Numbered from the stretch's first letter, positions 8,629 through 17,356 are shown. The stretch is 53,962 nucleotides of DNA from an uncultured Granulosicoccus sp. (GCA_937924505.1 CALDSR010000011.1:1-53962), one strand, 5' to 3'. Numbers and translations are program-made. The notes: generated by a model not told the origin, from the sequence alone.

Positions 8629-9230
8629 GGCGATGTCTGCTTGAGTTGACTGGCAATACCGGCAACGCGCTTGCCCAAGGCCTGGCACAGCGCTGATTCG
8701 TTGTCATCCATCGATTGTTTTCCGTCGATACCTGCAACATGACTGGCGCCATAGGGAGTGCCTCCACGTGTCGTGTGGTTCAGTGCAGGCTCGCTGTAGG
8801 GGATGCCCGTGAGCAACATGCCGTGATGCAGTAGTGGCGTCATCATGCTGAGCAAGGTACTTTCCTGTCCACCGTGCTGGGTGCTGGTTGACGTAAAAAC
8901 TGCAGCGGGTTTACCGGCCAAAGTGCTGGCGAACCACTCGGATGTGCTCTGGTCGAGAAAATGTTTCAGCGATGCTGACATATTGCCGAAATGTGTTGGA
9001 CTGCCAATGATCAGGCCGTCAATGGAGTGCAAGTCTTCGATACTGACGTAAGGGGCGCCCGATTCTGGTACGCCACTATCTGTGGCTTCTATCACAGTAG
9101 AGACTTTCGGTACTGCACGAATCTCGGCGTTTGCATCAGGGACGGCATTAACACCACGGCCGATCATGCGGGCCATCTGATAAGTGTTTCCGCCATTCGT
9201 GTCGTAGACGATAAGTATTCGAGTGCTCAT
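8625..9230 (-). CDS. WrbA-type NAD(P)H:quinone oxidoreductase (flavodoxin-like)
   Basis: This is a 201-residue flavodoxin-fold protein. The FMN phosphate loop appears as YDTNGGNTYQMA near the N-terminus. IDGLIIGSPTHFGNMSASLKHFLDQ and AVFTSTSTQHGGQESTLLSMMTPLLHHGM are diagnostic for the WrbA/Lot6 family, which carries out two-electron reduction of quinones with NAD(P)H. PYGASHVAG near the C-terminus also fits. I start it at ATG 9230 (MSTRILIVYDTNGG), because the nine residues encoded further upstream have no family match. The stop overlaps the DUF2069 start by 4 bases, so the two are co-translated. Confidence 0.9.
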   Translation of the reverse strand: MSTRILIVYDTNGGNTYQMARMIGRGVNAVPDANAEIRAVPKVSTVIEATDSGVPESGAPYVSIEDLHSIDGLIIGSPTHFGNMSASLKHFLDQSTSEWFASTLAGKPAAVFTSTSTQHGGQESTLLSMMTPLLHHGMLLTGIPYSEPALNHTTRGGTPYGASHVAGIDGKQSMDDNESALCQALGKRVAGIASQLKQTSP

Positions 9231-9324
9231 GGGTCGACAGTGTGGCACAACGCACATCGGATAACCTCACGGCGGCCTCACTGTCGCCGATAACTCTTTT
9301 ATCCAGATCAATCCAGAATTCACT

Positions 9325-11124
9325 GTGCTGACAGAAAACGCCAAACGCTTTGCAGATCCAATTACCGGCAAGCTCGAGCTTGGCGCTGTTCTTGACGGAC
9401 TTCTCATTGATGGTCTGATCGAGGAAGCCAACTGCAAACTGTTGACGTCCCTCGCCAGCTCGGAAAAAGGTAAACGAAAAAGCGATCCTCTGGAGCGCAT
9501 TACCGCCAGTAATTGGGTTAATGCGCGTGATCCCGAACAAAAGATCGATCTTGATTTTCTGACCCGATGGCTGGCGAAGAAGGCTGACCTGCCGTGGAAA
9601 CGGATAGATCCCTTGAATATTGATGTACCGGCGGTCACGGCGGTGGCGTCGCATGCCTATGCGACGCGTTTCAATGTCATTTGTATCGAGTCCCATAAAG
9701 ACTATGTCGTGTTCGGTACCGCCGAACCTTTTTATGACGAATGGCAGGCTGAGCTTCGGCAGGTCCTGCAAAAGGAAATTCGTCTGGTTATCTGCAACCC
9801 GGATGACATTCGACGTTACCTGAAGGAGTTGTACAACGTCTCGAAGTCGGTGCTGGGTGCCAAGAAGGATCAGAACTACCAGTCAAACGCGGTGCAGAAC
9901 CTCGAGCAGCTGATGGAGCTCGGGCGCCATGGCAAGCTTGAAGCCAACGATAGCCATGTCATCAGTCTGGTTGATTGGTTGTTGCAATACGCTTACGAGC
10001 AAAGGGCCAGTGATATTCATCTTGAACCGCGCCGTGAGATGGGCGCCGTGCGATTTCGTATCGATGGTGTCATGCAGCAGGTTTATGACATGCCGGCACC
10101 AGTACTGGCTGCTGTCACCAGCCGCCTTAAAATTCTGGGTCGCCTGGATGTCGCTGAGAAACGTCGCCCGCAAGATGGGCGGCTCAAGACACGAAATGCC
10201 GAAGGTAAAGAAGTCGAGCTACGTATTTCAACCATGCCGACAGCGTTTGGCGAGAAGATGGTCATGCGAATCTTCAACCCTGAGGTACTGGTCAAAGATC
10301 AGACAGCGCTTGGATTTGATGAGCGCGAAGCAGGCATCTGGAATTCGATGATCAAGCAGCCCAACGGCATTTTACTGGTCACAGGTCCTACCGGTTCGGG
10401 TAAAACGACAACCTTGTACAGCAGCCTGCAGATGCTGGCGACACCGGATGTCAATGTCTGCACGATAGAAGATCCGATCGAACTTGTGATGCCTGCGTTC
10501 AACCAGATGCAGGTGCAACATAATATTGATCTCGACTTTGCCTCAGGTGTACGTACTCTGTTGCGTCAGGACCCGGATATCATCATGGTTGGTGAGATAC
10601 GCGATCTTGAAACGGCGCAAATGGCAGTGCAAGCCGCGCTGACTGGCCATCTGGTCTTGTCAACCTTGCACACCAACGATGCACCATCTGCTGTCACGCG
10701 ATTACTTGAACTAGGTATTCCGCATTATCTGATTCGATCGACCTTGATCGGTGTTATCGCGCAACGACTTGTCAGAACCTTCTGTCCTCACTGCGTAGAA
10801 ACAATGGACGTGGATGAAGAGGAATGGAACACCTTGATGTCGCCGTGGAAGGCAGATACACCGTCGCATCTACACAAACCTGTTGGCTGTCTCGAATGCC
10901 GGCAGTCGGGTTTTCTTGGTCGGGCCGGCATCTATGAACTGCTGCAGATGACACCGGGCGTAAAGGAGTGCATCACCGCAGACATGCAGCTGGAAAAACT
11001 GCGCAAGCAAGCTTACAAGGATGGTATGCGTCCACTGCGAGTCAGTGGTTTGTCCAAGGTGGGGCAGGGCAAGACCAGTTTTGAAGAGATACTAAAGGTG
11101 ACTCCTGCACCTTTGCTTGACTGA
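9325..11124 (+). CDS. GspE/PilB-family secretion or pilus assembly ATPase
   Basis: The 599-residue ATPase has an N-terminal T2SSE-like domain (about residues 60-165) and a RecA-like core. Walker A GPTGSGKTTT is at 354-363. The Asp box reads TIEDPIELVMPAFNQMQV, Walker B RQDPDIIMVGEIRD, the His box TGHLVLSTLHTND. A C-terminal zinc-type tetracysteine (CPHC ... CLEC) is as in GspE and PilB. Such enzymes power type II secretion or type IV pilus extension at the inner membrane. No pilin, platform protein or secretin gene is adjacent, so the partner system cannot be read here. GTG at 9325 is the first standard start after an in-frame stop and has no clear Shine-Dalgarno element, so the N-terminus is uncertain. 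Confidence 0.9.
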   Translation: MLTENAKRFADPITGKLELGAVLDGLLIDGLIEEANCKLLTSLASSEKGKRKSDPLERITASNWVNARDPEQKIDLDFLTRWLAKKADLPWKRIDPLNIDVPAVTAVASHAYATRFNVICIESHKDYVVFGTAEPFYDEWQAELRQVLQKEIRLVICNPDDIRRYLKELYNVSKSVLGAKKDQNYQSNAVQNLEQLMELGRHGKLEANDSHVISLVDWLLQYAYEQRASDIHLEPRREMGAVRFRIDGVMQQVYDMPAPVLAAVTSRLKILGRLDVAEKRRPQDGRLKTRNAEGKEVELRISTMPTAFGEKMVMRIFNPEVLVKDQTALGFDEREAGIWNSMIKQPNGILLVTGPTGSGKTTTLYSSLQMLATPDVNVCTIEDPIELVMPAFNQMQVQHNIDLDFASGVRTLLRQDPDIIMVGEIRDLETAQMAVQAALTGHLVLSTLHTNDAPSAVTRLLELGIPHYLIRSTLIGVIAQRLVRTFCPHCVETMDVDEEEWNTLMSPWKADTPSHLHKPVGCLECRQSGFLGRAGIYELLQMTPGVKECITADMQLEKLRKQAYKDGMRPLRVSGLSKVGQGKTSFEEILKVTPAPLLD

Positions 11125-11272
11125 TGACGCTCCCAGCAATGCAGTGGAGTGTCTCGGGTCGTGTTTTGCCGAATCACCCGAATCAATAATTATTGCAGGC
11201 CAGGCTGGATGGGTGACGAGCATGGGGAATAAGGCCAGCTAGGCGATGCAGCCTCTTAAGTTTCTGATTTTA

Positions 11273-11301
11273 TTGTTAATTATGTTAGGCTTGGATATAT
11301 T
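11273..11301 (+). promoter_or_regulatory. Sigma70-type promoter upstream of the Slp-family gene
   Basis: TTGTTA (11273-11278) and TATATT (11296-11301) are separated by exactly 17 bases. This predicts transcription from about 11308 and a leader of roughly 40 bases before the GTG at 11350. The surrounding DNA is AT-rich compared with the neighbouring genes. Call by eye. Confidence 0.5.
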
Positions 11302-11349
11302 CCCGTTTTTGGTTGTCCCAAGTATAGAAGCGACAAAAGGGGTGCTGCC

Positions 11350-12099
11350 GTGTCTACAAACATTCAGAAATTCAATGTGCCGCTAGTCGGCATACTTGCC
11401 TTGCTCACCGGTTGCGCGACGGTAGCTCCTGCACCTCAAAGTGAACCACCGCGGGTTACTGCACAAGTGTCCGAGGTCATTGAACAACCCGAGTTGTATC
11501 TGAACGAGGACATTGTCTGGGGTGGTACGGTTCTCAGCGTTGATAATCGATCTGATGAAACCTGGATTGAAGTAATTCAGCGACCATTAAACCGAAATGG
11601 TGTGCCCGATCTGTCAAAACGTTCCAACGGACGTTTTCTGGCAGTTGTGCCTGGGTTTCTCGACCCACTCGATTACGTCAATGGTCGATCTATCACTGTC
11701 AACGGTATCGTTGACGGTAAAGAGACGCGAAAAATCTCCGAGGCTGATTACACCTACCCGGTAATAGCCGTAGCAGATCATCAACTGGTGGATAACACAA
11801 AAACCAGAGTCGTGAGGAACAACAGTAGCCGCAAACGCGGCTCTTATGGTTACTACCGATACCCTTATCTCAGTAGTCTGAGTCTGAGCTTTGGAAGTCG
11901 CCGTGGAAGTAGCCTTGGTTTCTCGTTCAGCAATAGATACCACTACGGAAGCTCATACTACGGTGGACACAGGTACAGTGGATTCCGCGGTCACGGATTC
12001 CGCGGTCATCGGGGGTTTCGCGGCCATAGCAGAGGCATCCGAGGCTTCCGCGGACATCGAGGCGGTAGATCTATCTCGCGCGGTGGTTTCAGGCACTGA
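11350..12099 (+). CDS. Slp-family outer-membrane lipoprotein with an Arg/Gly/Phe/His repeat tail
   Basis: The 249-residue product has a lipobox (ALLTGC, lipidated Cys at 22). Its domain of about 130 residues matches Slp/YeaY: VSEVIEQPELYLNEDIVWGGTVLSVDN, TWIEVIQRPLNRNGVPDL, GRFLAVVPGFLDPLDYVNGRSITVNGIV. Slp-type proteins are outer-membrane lipoproteins induced by starvation or stress in enterobacteria. From about residue 155 the protein becomes low complexity: first Ser/Tyr/Gly rich, then repeats of FRGH (GFRGHGFRGHRGFRGH and variants) ending GGFRH. That tail is not part of the classical family and should be strongly cationic, especially at low pH. GTG start with an AGGGG ahead; promoter at 11273-11301. 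Confidence 0.85.
   Translation: MSTNIQKFNVPLVGILALLTGCATVAPAPQSEPPRVTAQVSEVIEQPELYLNEDIVWGGTVLSVDNRSDETWIEVIQRPLNRNGVPDLSKRSNGRFLAVVPGFLDPLDYVNGRSITVNGIVDGKETRKISEADYTYPVIAVADHQLVDNTKTRVVRNNSSRKRGSYGYYRYPYLSSLSLSFGSRRGSSLGFSFSNRYHYGSSYYGGHRYSGFRGHGFRGHRGFRGHSRGIRGFRGHRGGRSISRGGFRH
11980..12063 (+). repeat. Tandem and degenerate repeats encoding the FRGH tail
   Basis: Two 15-base units differing at one base are adjacent at 11980-11994 and 11995-12009 (GGATTCCGCGGTCA followed by C or T). More diverged copies with TTCCGCGG or TTTCGCGG cores continue to about 12063. They encode the G-F-R-G-H repeats of the Slp-like lipoprotein. Slippage could change the copy number in frame, because the unit is a multiple of three. 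Confidence 0.7.
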
Positions 12100-12102
12100 A
12101 GA

Positions 12103-12123
12103 AAAACAATTTGAATTTGTTTT
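12103..12123. terminator. Possible weak terminator after the Slp-like gene
   Basis: AAAACAA (12103-12109) and TTGTTTT (12117-12123) form perfect 7-base arms around a 7-base loop, four bases after the stop codon. The right arm supplies a run of T, but the stem is AT-only and therefore weak. Confidence 0.3.
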
Positions 12124-12142
12124 ATGTCGGCGGGCAATCGCA

Positions 12143-12212
12143 TTGGCACCAGTAGCAATATTCAGGGTCAGTGATCTTGCATCGTGCGACGTATCAGTTC
12201 TCCTGGTGCCAA
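12143..12212. repeat. Long-spaced 10-base inverted repeat upstream of the acetyltransferase gene
   Basis: TTGGCACCAG at 12143-12152 is perfectly complementary to CTGGTGCCAA at 12203-12212, with 50 bases between. The right arm ends 10 bases before the chosen ATG at 12223. It could be a pair of operator half-sites or the base of a leader RNA structure that occludes the ribosome-binding region. No known regulator motif is recognised. Confidence 0.4.
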
Positions 12213-12222
12213 GTATGATCAG

Positions 12223-12750
12223 ATGAAAGACAGGGGTCATCAAGTTGTGCGCAGCGCGCAACTGGCTGATATCAACGCCATAACCCGTATTTATGCGCAC
12301 CACGTGAAAAGCGGCACCGGTAGTTTCGAAGAAACGCCTCCGGCGCCTGAAGAAATGGCCAGCCGGTTCACGTCACGTGAGCAAGCAGGCTACCCGACGC
12401 TTGTCTGTGAAACCCCCGATGCCGAGATAATCGGTTTTGCCTATGCCGGTGTCCACAAACCGCGCTCCGCTTATCGCCATACTGTTGAAGATTCAGTTTA
12501 TGTTGATCCAGCGTATGCAGGTCAGGGCATCGGATTTCAACTGATGACCAAACTGATCGAATGTTGCACCGATCTGGGTTATCACCAGATGATGGCGGTT
12601 GTTGGGGATAGCGGTAATGTCGGCTCGATAAAGCTGCACGAAAAGCTTGGGTTCAGAATGATTGGCACCGCAGAAGGTATTGGCTTCAAGCATGGCCAAT
12701 GGCTGGATGTGGTTTATATGCAGCGTACGTTAAAGCCGAACGCTAGGTAA
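12223..12750 (+). CDS. GNAT family N-acetyltransferase (phosphinothricin/MnaT-like)
   Basis: The 175-residue enzyme starts VVRSAQLADINAITRIYAHHVKSGTGSFEE. It has the acetyl-CoA binding stretch VDPAYAGQGIGFQLM (QGIGF loop near residue 106) followed by MMAVVGDSGNVGSIKLHEKLGFRMIGT and a C-terminal GIGFKHGQWLDVVYMQR. This layout is that of the phosphinothricin acetyltransferase/YncA (MnaT) branch, which acetylates small amino compounds such as L-methionine sulfoximine, sulfone or phosphinothricin; the natural substrate here is unknown. A GTG at 12184 would add 13 residues without family match, so I prefer ATG 12223. There is no strong Shine-Dalgarno element, and the gene is preceded by the inverted repeat at 12143-12212. 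Confidence 0.85.
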   Translation: MKDRGHQVVRSAQLADINAITRIYAHHVKSGTGSFEETPPAPEEMASRFTSREQAGYPTLVCETPDAEIIGFAYAGVHKPRSAYRHTVEDSVYVDPAYAGQGIGFQLMTKLIECCTDLGYHQMMAVVGDSGNVGSIKLHEKLGFRMIGTAEGIGFKHGQWLDVVYMQRTLKPNAR

Positions 12751-12769
12751 AGTAATGCTCGGGTTTATC

Positions 12770-14464
12770 CTAAACCCCAAGCTTCGCCAACACCTCATCC
12801 TCACCAATTAACGTCGCTTCACTATCACGCCGCCCTTTGTATTCGATTTTTCCATCGGCCAGTAACTTGTCGCTTATAACAAACCGATGCGGTACACCAA
12901 TGAGTTCCATGTCAGCGAACATCGCGCCGGGGCGAAGTGGACGATCATCAAACAGCACGTCGATGCCTGCGGCTTGCAACTTTTCATAGAGCGCAGTGGC
13001 GGCTTCTCGTACTGCATCAGATTTGGTCATGTTTATCGGCGCGACGACTGCCTGAAAAGGTGCAATTGCATCGGGCCAGATAATGCCCTTGTCATCATGA
13101 TTCTGTTCAATCGCTGCGGCCAGCACACGGGTAACCCCGATGCCATAACAACCCATTTGCAAGGCTTGTGGTTTGCCGTTCTCATCGAGCACGGTCGCAT
13201 TCATCGCCTTGCTGTAGGTATCACCAAGTTGGAAAATATGTCCGACTTCAATGCCACGCACAATCTTCAGAGTCCCGCCACCGGCGGGATTGGGATCGCC
13301 TTCGACGACATTGCGTAAATCACGCACGGCAGGTTCGGGAAGGTCCCGTCCCCAATTGACACCGCTCAGGTGTTGTCCATTGCTATTGGCACCGCAGACA
13401 AAGTCACTCATGTTGGCGGCATCGGCGTCGGCAACGACGGGTATTGTCAAGCCGACTGGTCCAATGGAACCTGCGTCGCAGTTGGCCACCGCTTTGATGT
13501 CAGCGGCGTCGGCCATTTCGAGTGGTTCTGCCACTTCGTCCAGATTCTCTGCCTTGATTTCATTGAGTTGATGATCGCCCCGCAACACCAGTGCGACAAC
13601 CGGTGTTTCAGTACCCTTGACCAACAAGGTTTTAAGGCAGTCTGTTTCGGGTATCTTCAGGGCGGTTGATAAGTCTGTAATGGTGTGAACATTCGGCGTG
13701 TCAACGCTTGCCATGTCTTTGGAAGGAGCCGCACGACTGCCTTGTGCCACGGCTTCGGCTTTCTCCATATTGGCCGCGTAGTCGCCCTCGGTGGCGTACA
13801 CCACGGCATCCTCGCCGCTATCGGCAAGCACATGAAACTCGCGTGACTTTGCACCGCCGATGCTGCCACTGTCTGCTTCAACCGCGCGATAGTTCAGACC
13901 GATGCGATCAAATATGCGGCAGTAGGCGACATGCATTTCATCAAAGCTCTGTTGTAGTGAAGCTTCGTCGATACCAAACGAGTAGGCATCCTTCATGATG
14001 AACTCGCGGGAGCGCATGACACCAAAACGGGGTCTGATCTCGTCGCGGAACTTGGTCTGTATCTGATAGAGGTTGATCGGTAGCTGGCGGTAACTTTTGA
14101 ACTCACGCCGGGCGATGTCGGTCACGACTTCTTCGTGAGTCGGGCCAATGCAGTAGTCTCTTTGGTGCCTGTCAATTACGCGCAGCAGCTCGGGGCCGTA
14201 TTTCTCCCAACGCCCGGTTTCCTGCCAAAGTTCGGCTGGGTGGATGGCTGGCATCAGTATTTCCAGCGCGCCGGCATTGTTCATCTCCTCGCGGACAATG
14301 GCATCGATTTTTCGTAGCACGCGGTGGCCGAGCGGCATCCAGCTATACAGCCCGGAGCCCAATCTGCGAACGAAGCCTGCCCGTAACATCAGCTGGTGGC
14401 TGACTATTTCTGCATCATTCGGTGTTTCTTTGGTCGTTGCTATGTGAAACTGGCTGGCGCGCAT
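12770..14464 (-). CDS. proS: Prolyl-tRNA synthetase (bacterial type, with editing domain)
   Basis: The 564-residue class II synthetase charges tRNA(Pro). Motif 1 region [30 protein letters not shown] sequence is near the N-terminus. Motif 2 is [24 protein letters not shown] (about 140-165), and motif 3 lies in [18 protein letters not shown] (about 440-460). The INS editing domain lies between motifs 2 and 3 (roughly 225-400, including [30 protein letters not shown]). A C-terminal anticodon-binding domain ends LGV. Length and layout match the Escherichia coli enzyme (572 residues). It is transcribed leftward, divergent from the LysR gene across 59 bases and convergent with the GNAT gene. Confidence 0.97.
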   Translation of the reverse strand: MRASQFHIATTKETPNDAEIVSHQLMLRAGFVRRLGSGLYSWMPLGHRVLRKIDAIVREEMNNAGALEILMPAIHPAELWQETGRWEKYGPELLRVIDRHQRDYCIGPTHEEVVTDIARREFKSYRQLPINLYQIQTKFRDEIRPRFGVMRSREFIMKDAYSFGIDEASLQQSFDEMHVAYCRIFDRIGLNYRAVEADSGSIGGAKSREFHVLADSGEDAVVYATEGDYAANMEKAEAVAQGSRAAPSKDMASVDTPNVHTITDLSTALKIPETDCLKTLLVKGTETPVVALVLRGDHQLNEIKAENLDEVAEPLEMADAADIKAVANCDAGSIGPVGLTIPVVADADAANMSDFVCGANSNGQHLSGVNWGRDLPEPAVRDLRNVVEGDPNPAGGGTLKIVRGIEVGHIFQLGDTYSKAMNATVLDENGKPQALQMGCYGIGVTRVLAAAIEQNHDDKGIIWPDAIAPFQAVVAPINMTKSDAVREAATALYEKLQAAGIDVLFDDRPLRPGAMFADMELIGVPHRFVISDKLLADGKIEYKGRRDSEATLIGEDEVLAKLGV

Positions 14465-14523
14465 TAGCGTGATTTCTCGGATTTCTTTCCGGCGAGTATA
14501 GCGAGCACTTTGGGGTCGATACC

Positions 14524-15429
14524 ATGTCCGACAGGCGATTACAGGTTTTTCACACCGTAGCGGCGGAACTGAGCTTCACCCGCGCGGCAGAAATACTCAA
14601 TATGACGCAGCCCGCCGTCACTCATCAGATCCGTCAGCTGGAAGAAGAACTTAACACTCGCCTGTTCGATCGTGCCAACAATCGAATCAGCCTGACGGCA
14701 GCAGGGGAGGCGGTTCTGACCTACGCGAGCCGCATCATCGCCTTGTATGGAGAATTGAATGAGTCGGTGAAATCACTGACTGGTGATCGTTCCGGTCTGG
14801 TCACGCTAGGCGCCAGTACCACCATCGCCGAGTACATGTTGCCGGGCATGCTGGGTGATTTCCAGCAAGAGTTTCCTGATGTGCAAATCCGTCTGCGTGT
14901 TGCCAACACCGATGCTGTCGTATCGATGGTGGCCGACAACACGATTGATCTGGGTGTGGTGGAAGGCCAGGTAGACAGTCAGTTGCTCAGAATCGAGGAG
15001 TGCCAGCAGGACGAGTTGCAGGTGTTGATGCCATCGAACCATCCGCTGACTCAAGAGACGGCTATTACCCCAAGTCAACTTGTCGACCATCCGTTTATCA
15101 ATCGTGAGGATGGTTCTGGAACCCGCGGCGTTATCGAGCGCTATTTCGCCAATCATGACACTGATGTCGGCCAGCTCAACCGTCTGTTCGAACTCGGCAG
15201 TACGGAGGCCATCAAGGGTTTGGTGCAAGCGGGTATGGGAGTGTCCATCGTGTCGAAGGCGACGGTTGCCAAGGAACTCTCTCTCGGCTTGCTTGCCACC
15301 CGGCCGCTTTCCCCACCGTTGATGCGCCCACTCTTTTTTGTCCGCCAGCGGCAGAAATTCCGTACTCAGGTCATGGACGAGCTTTTCCAATTTGCCCGGC
15401 AGTATTTCAAGGCGCTAGGCTCTGATTGA
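14524..15429 (+). CDS. LysR-family transcriptional regulator
   Basis: The 301-residue protein has an N-terminal winged helix-turn-helix ([29 protein letters not shown], about 15-43). A linker helix and a type 2 periplasmic-binding-like effector domain follow ([34 protein letters not shown], then IDLGVVEG and [10 protein letters not shown]). The GSGTR motif and [13 protein letters not shown] stretch resemble the CysB-like/CbbR-CysL subgroup, which respond to small metabolites, but the effector and targets cannot be named. LysR regulators often control the divergent gene; here that would be proS, an unlikely target, so perM downstream or a distant operon is as plausible. Confidence 0.9.
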   Translation: MSDRRLQVFHTVAAELSFTRAAEILNMTQPAVTHQIRQLEEELNTRLFDRANNRISLTAAGEAVLTYASRIIALYGELNESVKSLTGDRSGLVTLGASTTIAEYMLPGMLGDFQQEFPDVQIRLRVANTDAVVSMVADNTIDLGVVEGQVDSQLLRIEECQQDELQVLMPSNHPLTQETAITPSQLVDHPFINREDGSGTRGVIERYFANHDTDVGQLNRLFELGSTEAIKGLVQAGMGVSIVSKATVAKELSLGLLATRPLSPPLMRPLFFVRQRQKFRTQVMDELFQFARQYFKALGSD

Positions 15430-15453
15430 TTACCAGCCGGAAGGCCAGTCTTT

Positions 15454-15471
15454 GTGTCAAAAAAAGGACAC
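15454..15471. repeat. Small inverted repeat between the LysR and AI-2E transporter genes
   Basis: GTGTC (15454-15458) and GACAC (15467-15471) flank an A-rich 8-base loop, 24 bases after the LysR stop. The loop makes a stable terminator unlikely; an operator half-site pair is possible. Support is weak. Confidence 0.2.
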
Positions 15472-15584
15472 TATCTAGCACTGATCTTGCAACGTGAATC
15501 AACGGAAAGATTGCAACCCTGGTTTGGGTGGCATACTTGGCGGTTCCAAACCATTAACACTTAACGGCGAGAGTCCGTAAGCCG

Positions 15585-16667
15585 ATGATAGACATCATTC
15601 GCGATTGGTATTCGCGAAATTTTTCAGACCCACAGGCCGTTATTCTGGTCTTGTTGCTGCTCGTCCTGTTCGGCTTGCTCTGGCTGGTCGGCGATATCCT
15701 CGCACCCGTGTTGGTTGCCCTGGTGCTGGCCTACCTGCTTGAGGGGGTCGTGGCGACGATGCAGCGCTGGAGGGTGCCACGTACTGCCGCCTCCGTATTT
15801 GTGCTGCTGTTGATCATCACCATTTCATTGATCGTCTTGTTTGGACTGGTGCCGGTACTGTCACAACAGTTGACGGGCCTGGTGCGGGAAATTCCGGGCA
15901 TGATTCAGAATATTCAAGAACAGCTTCTGCGTTTGCCGGAGAAGTATCCGGATGTTTTCACCGTCGAGCAGGTCAATGAAATGATCGGCAATCTGCGCGC
16001 AGAACTTGGTCAGATAACACAAAACATCCTGTCATTCTCGCTCGCCCGTCTGGGCACCATCGTGGCCATCCTCGTCTATGTTGTGCTGGTGCCTCTGATG
16101 GTGTTCTTTGCGCTCAAGGACAAAGACAAACTGCTCGGCTTTGCCGGCAAATTCGTGCCCAAGCGCAGCGAACTCTCGTTCAAGGTCTGGCGCGAAGTGG
16201 ATCAGAAGATCGCCAACTACATCCGCGGAAAATTTGTCGAGATCTGTATTGTCTGGGTGGCAACCTATGTGGTGTTTGCCATCATGGGCCTGAACTATTC
16301 ACTGCTGTTGAGTTTCCTTGTCGGTCTCTCGGTTATCGTGCCTTATGTCGGCGCTGTTGCCGTCACGGTGCCGATTGCTCTGGTGGGCTTTTTCCAGTGG
16401 GGGTTGGTCGCCAAGTTGGGATACTTGTTACTGATCTACCAGATTATCCAGATTCTTGATGGCAATGTGCTGGTCCCGCTGCTCTTTTCAGAGGTTGTCA
16501 ATTTGCATCCGCTCGCGATCATCATCGCCGTGCTGTTCTTTGGTGGCTTGTTCGGATTGTGGGGTGTGTTTTTTGCGATTCCTTTGGCCACCTTGGTTCA
16601 GGCCGTGCTCAATGCCTGGCCGCGGGCCCGTGAGTCGATGAGTGAAGACAAACGGATTGCGGCCTGA
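15585..16667 (+). CDS. AI-2E (PerM/TqsA) family transporter
   Basis: The 360-residue polytopic inner-membrane protein has about seven or eight hydrophobic segments: VILVLLLLVLFGLLWLVGDILAPVLVALVLAYLLEG near the start, ASVFVLLLIITISLIVLFGLVPVL, ILVYVVLVPLMVFFALKDK, then VWVATYVVFAIMGLNYSLLLSFLVGLSVIVPYVGAVAVTVP. DGNVLVPLLFSEVVNLHPLAIIIAVLFFGGLFGLWGVFFAIPLATL near the end is the family signature. Some relatives export autoinducer-2 and others act as Na+/H+ antiporters; PerM itself is unassigned, so I give no substrate. The start at 15585 fits family length. It is followed by a possible terminator at 16690-16723. Confidence 0.9.
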   Translation: MIDIIRDWYSRNFSDPQAVILVLLLLVLFGLLWLVGDILAPVLVALVLAYLLEGVVATMQRWRVPRTAASVFVLLLIITISLIVLFGLVPVLSQQLTGLVREIPGMIQNIQEQLLRLPEKYPDVFTVEQVNEMIGNLRAELGQITQNILSFSLARLGTIVAILVYVVLVPLMVFFALKDKDKLLGFAGKFVPKRSELSFKVWREVDQKIANYIRGKFVEICIVWVATYVVFAIMGLNYSLLLSFLVGLSVIVPYVGAVAVTVPIALVGFFQWGLVAKLGYLLLIYQIIQILDGNVLVPLLFSEVVNLHPLAIIIAVLFFGGLFGLWGVFFAIPLATLVQAVLNAWPRARESMSEDKRIAA

Positions 16668-16689
16668 TAGTGCGTCGTAATTAGTTCGT

Positions 16690-16723
16690 CACTGGTAGTT
16701 CGCCACCGTCAGTGCGGTTTTTT
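16690..16723 (+). terminator. Possible intrinsic terminator after the AI-2E transporter gene
   Basis: CACTG (16690-16694) pairs with CAGTG (16710-16714), with some wobble pairing inside, and is followed by GCG and six T residues (16718-16723). The stem is imperfect. It sits 23 bases after the perM-like stop and before the convergent bcp gene, where a terminator is expected. Confidence 0.4.
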
Positions 16724-16748
16724 AGTGCGACTTGGTTGACAAGCCTTG

Positions 16749-17216
16749 TCAGGCGAGAGCCTTGACCGTCGCCAGCACCTCGTCCACATGCCCGGGAACC
16801 TTGACCTTGCGCCACTCCTGGCGCAGAACCCCTTTCTCATCGATCAAAAAGGTACTGCGTTCGATGCCCTCGAATTCCTTGCCATACATTTTCTTCAACT
16901 TGATGACATCGTACTGTTTGCATACCTCGCCGTCTTCATCAGACAGGAGATCGAAGGGCATGGATTCTTTTGCCTTGAATTTTTCATGGCTCTTGATGCT
17001 GTCCTGTGACACACCAAGAATAATGGTGTTTTCTTGCGCAAAGGCTTTGCCGGCATCGCGAAAATTCTGGCTTTCAGTCGTGCAGCCGGGTGTCGCATCG
17101 CGTGGATAAAAATACAACACGACCTTTTGCCCTTTCAGGCTCGCAAGGCTTATCTGCTGCTCACCGGTGGCCGCCAGGTCGAAGCTCGGTGCCGGTTTGT
17201 CGATCGTGGCTGTCAT
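16749..17216 (-). CDS. bcp: Thioredoxin-dependent peroxiredoxin, Bcp/PrxQ type
   Basis: The 155-residue AhpC/TSA-family peroxidase has the peroxidatic centre FYPRDATPGCTTES with the active Cys at residue 45 and the supporting Arg in the C-terminal half (IERSTFLIDEKGVLRQEWRKVKVPGHVDEVL). It reduces H2O2 and organic peroxides with thioredoxin. In the classical Escherichia coli enzyme a resolving Cys lies five residues on, at position 50; here that position is Gln. The only other Cys is in EDGEVCKQYDV near residue 99, so it is probably a 1-Cys or alternative atypical form. A strong GAGGAGG Shine-Dalgarno element precedes the ATG at 17216. Confidence 0.93.
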   Translation of the reverse strand: MTATIDKPAPSFDLAATGEQQISLASLKGQKVVLYFYPRDATPGCTTESQNFRDAGKAFAQENTIILGVSQDSIKSHEKFKAKESMPFDLLSDEDGEVCKQYDVIKLKKMYGKEFEGIERSTFLIDEKGVLRQEWRKVKVPGHVDEVLATVKALA

Positions 17217-17356
17217 GAAATACTCCTCCTCAATACGGGGTCAGTCTAACCCAGTGCACGGTTGTCTCTGGTGGTTCCAAACAAGAGTATTAACAGGGCG
17301 GTTGTGAAAGGGCGGTGCCGTCAGTACCATGGCCTGCTGCAACTGAGGGTAGGACT

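Noticed and set aside
12143..12158. Sigma54 promoter (TGGCAC ... GC)
   Set aside because: The GG-to-GC spacing is 8 bases instead of the required 10, and there is no TTGC element.
12184..12222. GTG start for the acetyltransferase
   Set aside because: Adds 13 residues without similarity and would place one arm of the inverted repeat inside the gene; ATG 12223 aligns with the family start.
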